A DNA stretch of 39,141 nucleotides, taken from assembly GCA_903882935.1 (NCBI GenBank), contig CAIRZB010000111.1, positions 1 through 39,141 of the forward strand, read 5' to 3'. The DNA comes from an uncultured Parafilimonas sp. (GTDB lineage Bacteria; Bacteroidota; Bacteroidia; Chitinophagales; Chitinophagaceae). Position numbers and translations under genes: made by a program. Below the pieces are notes generated by a model. It saw only the letters and a program-made list of their open reading frames with translations. It searched no databases and had not been told where the DNA came from. Shown piece by piece: positions 33,426-39,141 of this stretch. Each line of letters opens with the position of its first letter. Within the stretch, counting starts at the first letter, position 1.

Positions 33426-35117
33426 TCATTTCCATTCGGCCGGACCACTCCGACTTCCGCCCAAGACTACGCACGCTGCTTGGCTAATCGACTTAAATGT
33501 ATAATCCTCTACAAACTGTCGCCTTTCATTAATGATTCCGACGACTTCCAAATATTTCCGCAGTTCATATGCCCCGTCAGCAACACCATTCCCAAAAGAA
33601 GGATCTATCGTGTTTGATACAGTAGATTTTTCAAGAACTGTAAATTTTTTATTATCGTAATATTGCGCACAAGCGTCTACACCTCTTTGAACATTTTCAA
33701 TTTTGTATATCTTGGAATTATCGATTTGAAAAGTGTCTTCTTCTTTCCCGTTGGTCAATGGATTCTCCATTTTTACAAATTCGTTCCTCGCCTGCCACTT
33801 TTCAAAAAACTGTATGGCTGCGGCACCCTTTGGATGACAGTCCTTATGAACTGGCACACCGTTTTCTATCGTGGTTTGACCTCCGTTCTGATGCTCATCT
33901 AAATGGTGAATCTCTAAGTCATCCCATTTGATTTCCAAATTGCAAACCGCGCATTTTTTACTTTCTCTATAATAAATAATTTCCCTTTCCAGCTGACCAT
34001 AAATTCGAACACCGTCTTTAGCGATGGGTTTAAGAATTGAAATCATGTTCTCGGAGAAAAATCGGTGTCTTTTTTGAATTGTGTTTGCATTTGACGATTG
34101 GGTCATTGTCAATGCTCCGTATGAAAACCAATAATCACCAGATTTTGCCTTTTTAGCTATTACCGCGTTATTTCTAAACGAATCAAATGCCTTAATAAAG
34201 TTGTCTTGCCAAGCTCTGGTATAGTCATCAAATAAACTATCTACCAACAAAACAATATGAACTGCTTCATGAACTTTTAACTTAGGCCCTCTATATCCAT
34301 CAAATAAATCAACAACCAAATCAAGTGTTTTAGAAAATTTTGCAACTTGCGACGATTGTATACTAAAACTGAGATTACGATAGTAATAGTCATCTACAGC
34401 TTGTGTTCCTAAATCAGTCCAATTTCCTTTCGTAGCTCCCTCAAAAAAAAGCATACCGATTTGTGCGCATAATGTTCTGATCTCTCCGCGGTCAATACTT
34501 GCATTTGCTATTAGCTTATCAAAAAAAACATGCCCCGGATATCGGGCTATTTCCTTTTTACCGCCAAATTTCAAGACAAACTCAGTGTAGCCTCCGGGCC
34601 ACGCATCACGCTTTTCTTGTGCATTAAGTGGCAGTCCTGCCTGAAGACGAATGAATAAATCCCGCGCCTCATCTTCATTTTCTGTTGTTACTTTGACAAT
34701 AAAAAGCTCGGTGTTATTAAATTTTTCTTTCAAATGGTCGGGTAAGACAACAAAATCGCAGCTTGCCCATGGACAGGGCGCTAACTTTATGAAATTAGGA
34801 AATCTGGCAACTTTGTCATCTTTAATTGGGTCAAAAAGCTTCAATGCATTTTCTCCAAATCTATAAAGAGCATTAATTCTTTGCTGTCCATCTATAATTT
34901 CTAAATCTTCCCGTTGCATTCCGGCAACAGCCTTCTTTTTATGGTGCAAGTATATTAGCGGCAATGGATAACCTCTCAAAACACTATCAATAAGTTTTTT
35001 TTGTTGAGGTTCTTTCCAAACTGCGCCTCTTTGATATTCTGGATTAACTGAAAGCATGTTATTTTGCTTCAATTCCAGAATATCCTTAATTTTTATTTTT
35101 TCAGAGTTTAGTTCCAT
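33426..35117 (-). CDS. DUF262-HNH-DUF4357 protein, candidate restriction/defence nuclease
   Basis: 563 aa from the ATG at 35117. N-terminal DUF262 (ParB/Srx-like) domain at about 8-160 with the signature IIDGQQRINALYRFGEN (Asp76-Arg80), which in GmrS-type proteins binds nucleotide. HNH motif at about 389-428: CAVC, IHHLDEH (His404-His405), ENGVPVHKDCH. The C-terminal region about 485-563 ends 'SISQAACVVLGGSRSGPAEW', matching DUF4357. In GmrSD-type type IV restriction DUF262 is joined to a DUF1524 HNH domain; here a different HNH and DUF4357 replace it. It sits between trpF and trpB, and its sequence is visibly more AT-rich than the trp genes, which suggests transfer. The defence role is inferred. 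Confidence 0.8.
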   Translation of the reverse strand: MELNSEKIKIKDILELKQNNMLSVNPEYQRGAVWKEPQQKKLIDSVLRGYPLPLIYLHHKKKAVAGMQREDLEIIDGQQRINALYRFGENALKLFDPIKDDKVARFPNFIKLAPCPWASCDFVVLPDHLKEKFNNTELFIVKVTTENEDEARDLFIRLQAGLPLNAQEKRDAWPGGYTEFVLKFGGKKEIARYPGHVFFDKLIANASIDRGEIRTLCAQIGMLFFEGATKGNWTDLGTQAVDDYYYRNLSFSIQSSQVAKFSKTLDLVVDLFDGYRGPKLKVHEAVHIVLLVDSLFDDYTRAWQDNFIKAFDSFRNNAVIAKKAKSGDYWFSYGALTMTQSSNANTIQKRHRFFSENMISILKPIAKDGVRIYGQLEREIIYYRESKKCAVCNLEIKWDDLEIHHLDEHQNGGQTTIENGVPVHKDCHPKGAAAIQFFEKWQARNEFVKMENPLTNGKEEDTFQIDNSKIYKIENVQRGVDACAQYYDNKKFTVLEKSTVSNTIDPSFGNGVADGAYELRKYLEVVGIINERRQFVEDYTFKSISQAACVVLGGSRSGPAEWK

Positions 35118-35146
35118 TTTATTTACATTTCTACTTGAAATTTGAT

Positions 35147-35638
35147 TCACAACATCAACTGCAAAAACACCAAATCCAGCCACCTGTCAAACTTGTAACC
35201 CACTTGTTTAAAATACGCTACTTCCGTAAAGCCAAACTGTTTGTGCAGGTTAATGCTGGCGGTGTTGCTGGCATCAATGCCAGCCACTATGGTGTGCATG
35301 CCCAACGTTTTTGAAGCTTCTATCAACGGCTGCAACAATATTTTGCCAATGCCCTTACCCTTGCAATCTGCTTTTACATAGATGGAATTCTCCACGGTAT
35401 ATTTGTACGCTGCCCATGCCCTGAACGGCCCGATGGAGCTGAACCCAACAACAACGCCATCGTCCTCCGCCACAAAAACCGGGAAGCCTTGCTGTTGCTT
35501 TGTTTCAAACCATTGCCTGCGCATCTCCAATGTGTGCGGCTCGTAATCGTACACCGCGGTGGTGTGCAGTATTACATCGTTGTATATATCCAGCAGTTGG
35601 GGTAAATCATCCAACACAGCTAATCTTGTCTGAACCAC
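35147..35638 (-). CDS. Phosphinothricin-acetyltransferase-like GNAT protein
   Basis: 163 aa. The pattern RLAVLDDLPQLLDIYNDVIL, 'ENSIYVKADCKGKGIGKILL' (acetyl-CoA loop GKGIG), and 'HTIVAGIDASNTASINLHKQ' then FGFTEVAYFKQVGYKFDRWLD is that of the PAT/MddA group, which acetylates phosphinothricin, methionine sulfone or similar amines. The start is a GTG whose codons (GTG GTT CAG ACA) lie inside the TGAACCACGA repeat, so the repeat supplies the start. It lies 29 bp before the DUF262 gene and 13 bp after the GxxExxY gene, in one direction, as a small cassette. Confidence 0.85.
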   Translation of the reverse strand: MVQTRLAVLDDLPQLLDIYNDVILHTTAVYDYEPHTLEMRRQWFETKQQQGFPVFVAEDDGVVVGFSSIGPFRAWAAYKYTVENSIYVKADCKGKGIGKILLQPLIEASKTLGMHTIVAGIDASNTASINLHKQFGFTEVAYFKQVGYKFDRWLDLVFLQLML

Positions 35639-35670
35639 GATTTGGGTAGATTTATGGGATTAAAGGATTA
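35628..35670. repeat. TGTCTGAACCACGATTTGGG repeat between the GxxExxY and GNAT genes
   Basis: TCTGAACCACGATTTGGG then TAGATTTATGGGATTAAAGG. On the minus strand its TGTCTGAACC end holds the GTG start of the GNAT gene and its other end overlaps the last codons of the GxxExxY gene. Confidence 0.75.
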
Positions 35671-36059
35671 AAACCCGAAACATACTTATTATTACCAAGC
35701 CTTTTAAACTCCAAACTAATGCCACCGAAATTCAACAGTAACCCAACTTCCACATTATAAGCCTCAAGGTAATTTTTAGCCTGCGCCAAATGCACGCTTT
35801 CCAATTTAATCAGTGCTTTTAATTCAACCATAATTTTCCCCTCCACTAAAAAATCTACACGCCTCTCTCCTATTTCATGCCCTTTATAATAAACCTTCAT
35901 ATTATACTCTCTTTCAAACGAAAGACCAATCTCTTTAAACTCAATCTGCAAAGCACGTTGGTAAATAACTTCTTGAAAACCGTTACCAAGGGCTGCATGG
36001 GCACGCATTGCAGCACCGATGATTTTTTGTGTAATATCTTGGTATTTATATTCCGCCAT
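35652..36059 (-). CDS. GxxExxY protein (PD-(D/E)XK nuclease-like fold)
   Basis: 135 aa from the ATG at 36059; 16 further upstream codons are repeat sequence. The family motif GFQEVIY (GxxExxY) lies at about 27-33 in 'AHAALGNGFQEVIYQRALQI'. A PD-(D/E)XK-like core RRVDFLVEGKIMVELKA (Asp ... Glu-x-Lys) follows, then 'LESVHLAQAKNYLEAYNVEV' and 'GLLLNFGGISLEFKRL'. Biochemical function is unproven in the family. These genes are frequent solitary insertions in Bacteroidota genomes. Here it is the first accessory gene after trpF. Confidence 0.85.
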   Translation of the reverse strand: MAEYKYQDITQKIIGAAMRAHAALGNGFQEVIYQRALQIEFKEIGLSFEREYNMKVYYKGHEIGERRVDFLVEGKIMVELKALIKLESVHLAQAKNYLEAYNVEVGLLLNFGGISLEFKRLGNNKYVSGFNPLIP

Positions 36060-36074
36060 ACGATTAAATTGTAA

Positions 36075-36210
36075 GAACCACGATTTGGGTGGATTTTTTA
36101 GATTCAATGATTACCTGATTAATATTTTTATCTAACCATAGGCTTGCTTTCTTAAAAATCATCTAAATCCACCCAAATCGTGGTTCAGACAATCCTCCCA
36201 AATCGTGGTT
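36075..36210. repeat. Inverted pair of the GAACCACGATTTGGG repeat at the end of trpF
   Basis: GAACCACGATTTGGGTGGAT plus TT at 36075-36096 is exactly complementary (22 bp) to 36165-36186, separated by 68 bp. A further partial copy (AAATCGTGGTT) is at 36200-36210. The right arm and the partial copy are translated as the last residues of TrpF. Confidence 0.85.
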
Positions 36211-36891
36211 AAACTTCCTAACCCTCTCCATGTCCTTCACGCCCGGTGCCACTTCAAACTTGCTGTTAATGTCTATGGCGAAGAGGTCTTTGGCCACGCT
36301 CTCCTGTTGAAAAGCCTTTAAACCTTCCACATCGGTTGGCATAATACCGCCACTTAAAAAGAATGGCTTGCGTATGTTTAGCCCCTTCAGCAATTGCCAG
36401 TTAAACTTTTTGCCGGTGCCACCGTAACCCGCACCCTCGGTATCAAACAAAAACATGTCCACCACATCCTGGTAGTCTTTTATCTTCCACAACACATTGT
36501 CATCCTCCGAAAGACGGAAGGCCTTTACCACCGTTATATAGTCGGCAATTTTCTCGCACAGCTTTGGCGATTCGTCGCCATGCAGCTGGGCCAGGTAAAG
36601 GCCGCAGTTATCAACGGTGTTCACCACCTCATCCAATGTGGGGTTTACAAACACACCCACTTTATTTATGCGGCCCTTTATTTTTTTAATTTCTGCGGCT
36701 GGCATGTGGCTGTACACAAACCTTGGCGAGCGCGGGTAAAATATAAACCCTGCAAACTCCACCCCCATGTCGTCAAGTTGGCGCACTTGGTCTGCATTCG
36801 TCATGCCGCACACTTTTACGCGCACACGCCCCTTGCCAGCTGGCTGCCGGGTGCTATCCAATTCGTTCGTGTTTATATCTGCCCCGCTCAT
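36163..36891 (-). CDS. trpF: Phosphoribosylanthranilate isomerase, C-terminus derived from a repeat
   Basis: 242 aa. It isomerises phosphoribosylanthranilate to CdRP in tryptophan synthesis. Catalytic Cys28 in VRVKVCGMTN and the Asp in FLFDTEGAGYGGTGKKF are present; phosphate loops 'PFFLSGGIMPTDVEGL' and 'AIDINSKFEVAPGVKD' are normal. About 20 N-terminal residues precede the usual start of the fold, but no internal ATG fits better. After KDMERVRKF, where relatives end, 15 residues (NHDLGGLSEPRFGWI) are translated from two copies of the TGAACCACGATTTGGG repeat before a TAG. Confidence 0.95.
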   Translation of the reverse strand: MSGADINTNELDSTRQPAGKGRVRVKVCGMTNADQVRQLDDMGVEFAGFIFYPRSPRFVYSHMPAAEIKKIKGRINKVGVFVNPTLDEVVNTVDNCGLYLAQLHGDESPKLCEKIADYITVVKAFRLSEDDNVLWKIKDYQDVVDMFLFDTEGAGYGGTGKKFNWQLLKGLNIRKPFFLSGGIMPTDVEGLKAFQQESVAKDLFAIDINSKFEVAPGVKDMERVRKFNHDLGGLSEPRFGWI

Positions 36892-36917
36892 GCAAAAATT
36901 TTTATACCCCTTAGCCG

Positions 36918-37706
36918 TTATAAAGCGGCACGGAGTTCTTTTACAAAATCAGCAAAGGCAACCGAAGGCAAGGCCTGTTTCATAAAGTTTTCCCCGATGA
37001 GGAAGCCTTTAAAACCGGCATTTTTCAAAGTTACAATAGTATCCACATTACTGATGCCGCTTTCTGCAATGGCGGGTTTGTCGGCAGGTATATGTTTTAT
37101 CAACCGTAACGATGTATTTATATCTACCTCAAACGTTTTAAGGTTGCGGTTGTTCACACCCACGCAATCTACTTCTGCACAAATATGCCCAAGTTCTTCT
37201 TCGTTGTGTATTTCCAGCAATACTTCCAGCCCCAGTGTTTTTGCTTCTGCAGCCAAATCCTTCACTTCTTGCACGCTTAAATTGGCGGCTATCAATAGTA
37301 TCACATCTGCGCCAATGCCACGGGCTTCGTGCAATTGGTAGGCATCAATAATAAAATCTTTGCGTAGGATGGGTATGCCCGCTGTTTGGCGCGCCAACAA
37401 CAAGTCGGCACTGGTGCCGCCAAAATATTTTTCATCGGTCAGCACCGATATACCTGCTGCTGATTCGTTGTACGCGGCCACCACCTCGGTTACCCCAGCC
37501 TGGCCATTGATGATGCCTTTTGACGGCGACCTGCGCTTGAATTCGGCAATGATGCCCGTGGAACCGGGTTGTTGCAGCGATGCTTTCAACGACACCCTTG
37601 CCCTGTGCCAGTATGGAAGCTGTGGCAATGTTTCAATGGGTGCTGCCTGCTTCCTCAACACCACTTCGGCCCTCTTGTCTGCAATAATCTTATCAAGAAT
37701 GGTCAT
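36918..37706 (-). CDS. trpC: Indole-3-glycerol phosphate synthase
   Basis: 262 aa from the ATG at 37706 (MTILDKIIADKRAEVVLRKQ, the family start). It converts CdRP to indole-3-glycerol phosphate. The active-site strand is IIAEFKRRSPSKG (Glu55, Lys57); 'PILRKDFIIDAYQLHEARGI' holds the second catalytic Lys; VDCVGVNNRNLKTFEVD and 'IAESGISNVDTI' close the barrel. The frame continues upstream to an ATG at 37772; the extra 22 residues (MNEDLNKNHEAYKPPFRGGG then AA) contain a translated repeat and resemble the HisF leader MNEELYKL. Which start is used is unclear. Confidence 0.95.
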   Translation of the reverse strand: MTILDKIIADKRAEVVLRKQAAPIETLPQLPYWHRARVSLKASLQQPGSTGIIAEFKRRSPSKGIINGQAGVTEVVAAYNESAAGISVLTDEKYFGGTSADLLLARQTAGIPILRKDFIIDAYQLHEARGIGADVILLIAANLSVQEVKDLAAEAKTLGLEVLLEIHNEEELGHICAEVDCVGVNNRNLKTFEVDINTSLRLIKHIPADKPAIAESGISNVDTIVTLKNAGFKGFLIGENFMKQALPSVAFADFVKELRAAL

Positions 37707-37709
37707 AGC

Positions 37710-37743
37710 AGCCCCCCCGCCCCTAAAGGGGGGCTTATAAGCT
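37710..37743. repeat. CCCCGCCCCTAAAGGGGGG repeat at the trpC start
   Basis: Palindromic core CCCCTAAAGGGG directly upstream of, or inside, the trpC N-terminal coding region. It encodes KPPFRGGGAA if the upstream ATG is used. Confidence 0.7.
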
Positions 37744-37840
37744 TCGTGATTTTTATTTAAATCTTCGTTCATAATTATCTCTCAAAATATTCAAACTATT
37801 TGTTCAATTTATCTAACTACTCTATCATTCTCCGTCAAAG

Positions 37841-37890
37841 TCCCCCCTTTAGTCCAAGGGACTCCTTTGGAGGGGGCGGAGGGGGTTTAG
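37841..37890. repeat. CCCCCTTTA...GGGGGCGGAGGGGG repeat with nested 20-nt unit, between trpC and trpD
   Basis: The host repeat (compare uninterrupted 27315-27346) is split after CCCCCCTTTA by GTCCAAGGGACTCCTTTGGA (37852-37871). The trpD stop TAA (complement of 37887-37889) is read from its last bases. Apart from repeats the 180-bp gap 37707-37886 contains no gene. Confidence 0.75.
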
Positions 37891-38879
37891 TTTAGCGCTA
37901 TCAATTTCTTCAACGCCTCGTATGCCTTGCCACTGTCCAAACTGTCCACGGCGGCATGGTAGGCATCATCGTAGCTGGCGTATGCCCCGGTGCAATGCAA
38001 GGCCATAGCCGAATTAGCCAGCACAACGGCGCTTTGTGCCCAAGTGCCTTCCCCTTTAATTACGGTTGAAAATATTTTTGCAGCTTCTTCCGGTGTGTTG
38101 CCGCCATAAATATCCTGCGGCGTTACGCTGCGTTTGCCAAGCTGTTCGGGCGTCATAATGTATTCGCCCTTGTTGGTTATTACTTTAGTGTCGCTGGTAA
38201 GGGATATTTCGTCATACCCGTCCAACGAATGTATGATGGAAAAAGCTTTACCGGTTGGCTGTAGCATATAGTTGTAAATGCGTGCCATCTCAAGGTTATA
38301 CACGCCTATCAACTGGTACGCCGGTGCAGCTGGGTTAACCAAGGGCCCTAACATATTAAAAAAGGTACGCAGGCCGATGTTTTTACGGATGGGGCCTACC
38401 GTTTTTAACGCCGGATGGAACATAGGCGCGTGCAAAAAACAAATATTGGCTTCCTCCACTTCACGCTTTAGCTGTTCGCTGTTGTTTTTAAATTTGTAGC
38501 CCAGCTGCTCCATCACGTTGCTGGCCCCGCTTATACTGGATGCCCCATAATTGCCATGTTTGGCAACCTTATGCCCTGCACCCGCCACAATAAAGCACGA
38601 CAGTGTACTAACGTTAAACGTGTTTTTACCATCCCCGCCGGTACCTACTATATCAAGGGTTTTATGGCCGCCCAGGTCTACCTTAACACAAAGTTCCAGT
38701 AAAGCATCCCTAAAGCCTTCCAGCTCCTGTATCGTGATGCTGCGCATGAGGAACACGGTTATAAACGCCGTAACCTCATGGTCGTTATACATTCCCTTGG
38801 AAATGTTGGTGAGAATTTCCTTGGCTTGCTCCCTGCTTAATGTTTTGTGGCCGAATAAGTATTCTAATATTTTCTTCAT
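37887..38879 (-). CDS. trpD: Anthranilate phosphoribosyltransferase
   Basis: 330 aa. It transfers phosphoribose from PRPP to anthranilate. The glycine-rich PRPP loop DIVGTGGDGKNTFNVST (79-84 GTGGDG), the KHGN anthranilate/PRPP segment (107-110; KHGNYGASSISG), and 'FLHAPMFHPALKTVGPIRKN' then IGLRTFFNMLGPLVNPA are all present. The N-terminal helices ('LSREQAKEILTNISKGM') give the standard start at 38879. It is the first gene of the trp-his run in this window. trpE and trpG, which should precede it, are not seen; an IS1595-like transposase end lies 139 bp upstream. Confidence 0.97.
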   Translation of the reverse strand: MKKILEYLFGHKTLSREQAKEILTNISKGMYNDHEVTAFITVFLMRSITIQELEGFRDALLELCVKVDLGGHKTLDIVGTGGDGKNTFNVSTLSCFIVAGAGHKVAKHGNYGASSISGASNVMEQLGYKFKNNSEQLKREVEEANICFLHAPMFHPALKTVGPIRKNIGLRTFFNMLGPLVNPAAPAYQLIGVYNLEMARIYNYMLQPTGKAFSIIHSLDGYDEISLTSDTKVITNKGEYIMTPEQLGKRSVTPQDIYGGNTPEEAAKIFSTVIKGEGTWAQSAVVLANSAMALHCTGAYASYDDAYHAAVDSLDSGKAYEALKKLIALN

Positions 38880-38881
38880 GA

Positions 38882-38947
38882 CGGTGATTTGGGTAGATTT
38901 ATAAGATGTTGAAGATTAAATACAAGGCAAAGGCTTTGCTCTGTATT
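38882..38947. repeat. GTGATTTGGGTAGATTT repeat and a dyad upstream of trpD
   Basis: 38882-38915 is a copy of the ACGATTTGGGTAGATTTA family. It is followed by AATACAAGGCAAAG (38919-38932) opposite CTTTGCTCTGTATT (38934-38947), a dyad with two mismatches that could form a hairpin in the trpD leader. No leader peptide rich in Trp codons is visible. Confidence 0.5.
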
Positions 38948-39018
38948 ATTCTTGCGACAATTTCTATTATACAATTTTTACAATTATGAACTCTATTTTC
39001 TTTTTTAGGAATTAGCAC

Positions 39019-39141
39019 TTAGGTCGCACTTCGTTTTTGAATATTTTCTAAACGTATAGGCGGGGCTTGCATCATACGTTCAATTAGTGCATTAAAAGTA
39101 CCCGCCATTGCATTTCTCCTGTTGAACCTGAAGTGGTATTC
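39019..39141 (-). CDS. IS1595-family transposase, C-terminal fragment (partial, runs off the right edge)
   Basis: The minus-strand frame from the right edge is open for 40 codons to TAA (39019-39021). It reads EYHFRFNRRNAMAGTFNALI then ERMMQAPPIR and so on. EYHFRFNRR is the characteristic end of IS1595/ISXO2-type DDE transposases, the (E/D)(Y/F)xFRFNRR motif. The catalytic part is outside the window. The IS end must lie between about 38948 and 39018, directly upstream of trpD. Confidence 0.75.
   Translation of the reverse strand, partial: EYHFRFNRRNAMAGTFNALIERMMQAPPIRLENIQKRSAT

Noticed and set aside
38880-39018. Trp-attenuator leader in front of trpD
   Set aside because: A hairpin-like dyad exists, but no short leader frame with consecutive Trp codons was found, and the region lies next to an IS end and a dispersed repeat.

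Overview
The window looks like a chromosomal contig from a member of the Bacteroidota, probably a Chitinophagales or Sphingobacteriales relative. The grounds are: TlpA/DUF4369, DUF5916, DUF4397, LVIVD-repeat and OMP_b-brl_3-type outer-membrane proteins; TldD proteins with signal peptides; few recognisable Shine-Dalgarno sequences; a TAnnTTTG-type promoter candidate; and a dense load of short dispersed palindromic repeats. Both ends run into transposase 3' ends (IS4-like at 1-126, IS1595-like at 39019-39141), so the window may be an assembly contig that stops in IS copies. I saw no rRNA, tRNA or CRISPR array.

Left half (1-22 kb), mostly single genes and pairs in mixed orientation: an RsmF-type rRNA m5C methyltransferase whose end is fused to the IS edge; an LVIVD lipoprotein with a small outer-membrane protein; a DinB protein; a membrane protein; a lone TldD paralogue; a class I aminotransferase; a DUF4397 lipoprotein; a DUF5916 outer-membrane protein interrupted by one in-frame TAG; a TonB-receptor-like barrel protein; an acyl-CoA thioesterase; an Lrp/AsnC regulator divergent from adenosylhomocysteinase; a LOG-family phosphoribohydrolase; and a second TldD followed by TldE/PmbA. 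The two tldD genes diverge and flank about 12 kb. Each has an array of the same short palindromes upstream.

Middle (22-26.4 kb): an acyltransferase, a TlpA-like thioredoxin overlapping hisIE, and a small decayed accessory patch that separates hisIE from hisF. The patch holds a frameshifted DUF2281 antitoxin-like gene, an intact ParE/RelE-type toxin-antitoxin pair, a decayed copy of the hisF 3' end and a one-TM small ORF.

Right half (26.4-39 kb), all on the minus strand: a joined tryptophan-histidine cluster. In transcription order it is trpD, trpC, trpF, [GxxExxY protein, GNAT, DUF262-HNH-DUF4357 nuclease], trpB, [GNAT], trpA, hisH, [group II PLP decarboxylase], hisA, hisF, [accessory patch], hisIE, tlpA. 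It covers anthranilate to tryptophan and the late steps of histidine synthesis. trpE/trpG and hisG/D/C/B are not in the window.

The most unusual layer is the repeats. At least five dispersed families fill the gaps of the trp-his cluster. They supply the stop codons of several genes, enter the coding regions of trpA, hisF and trpF, and are themselves interrupted by one 20-nt palindromic unit found in three different host repeats. The DUF262 nuclease inside the trp operon is the best candidate for an acquired defence function.
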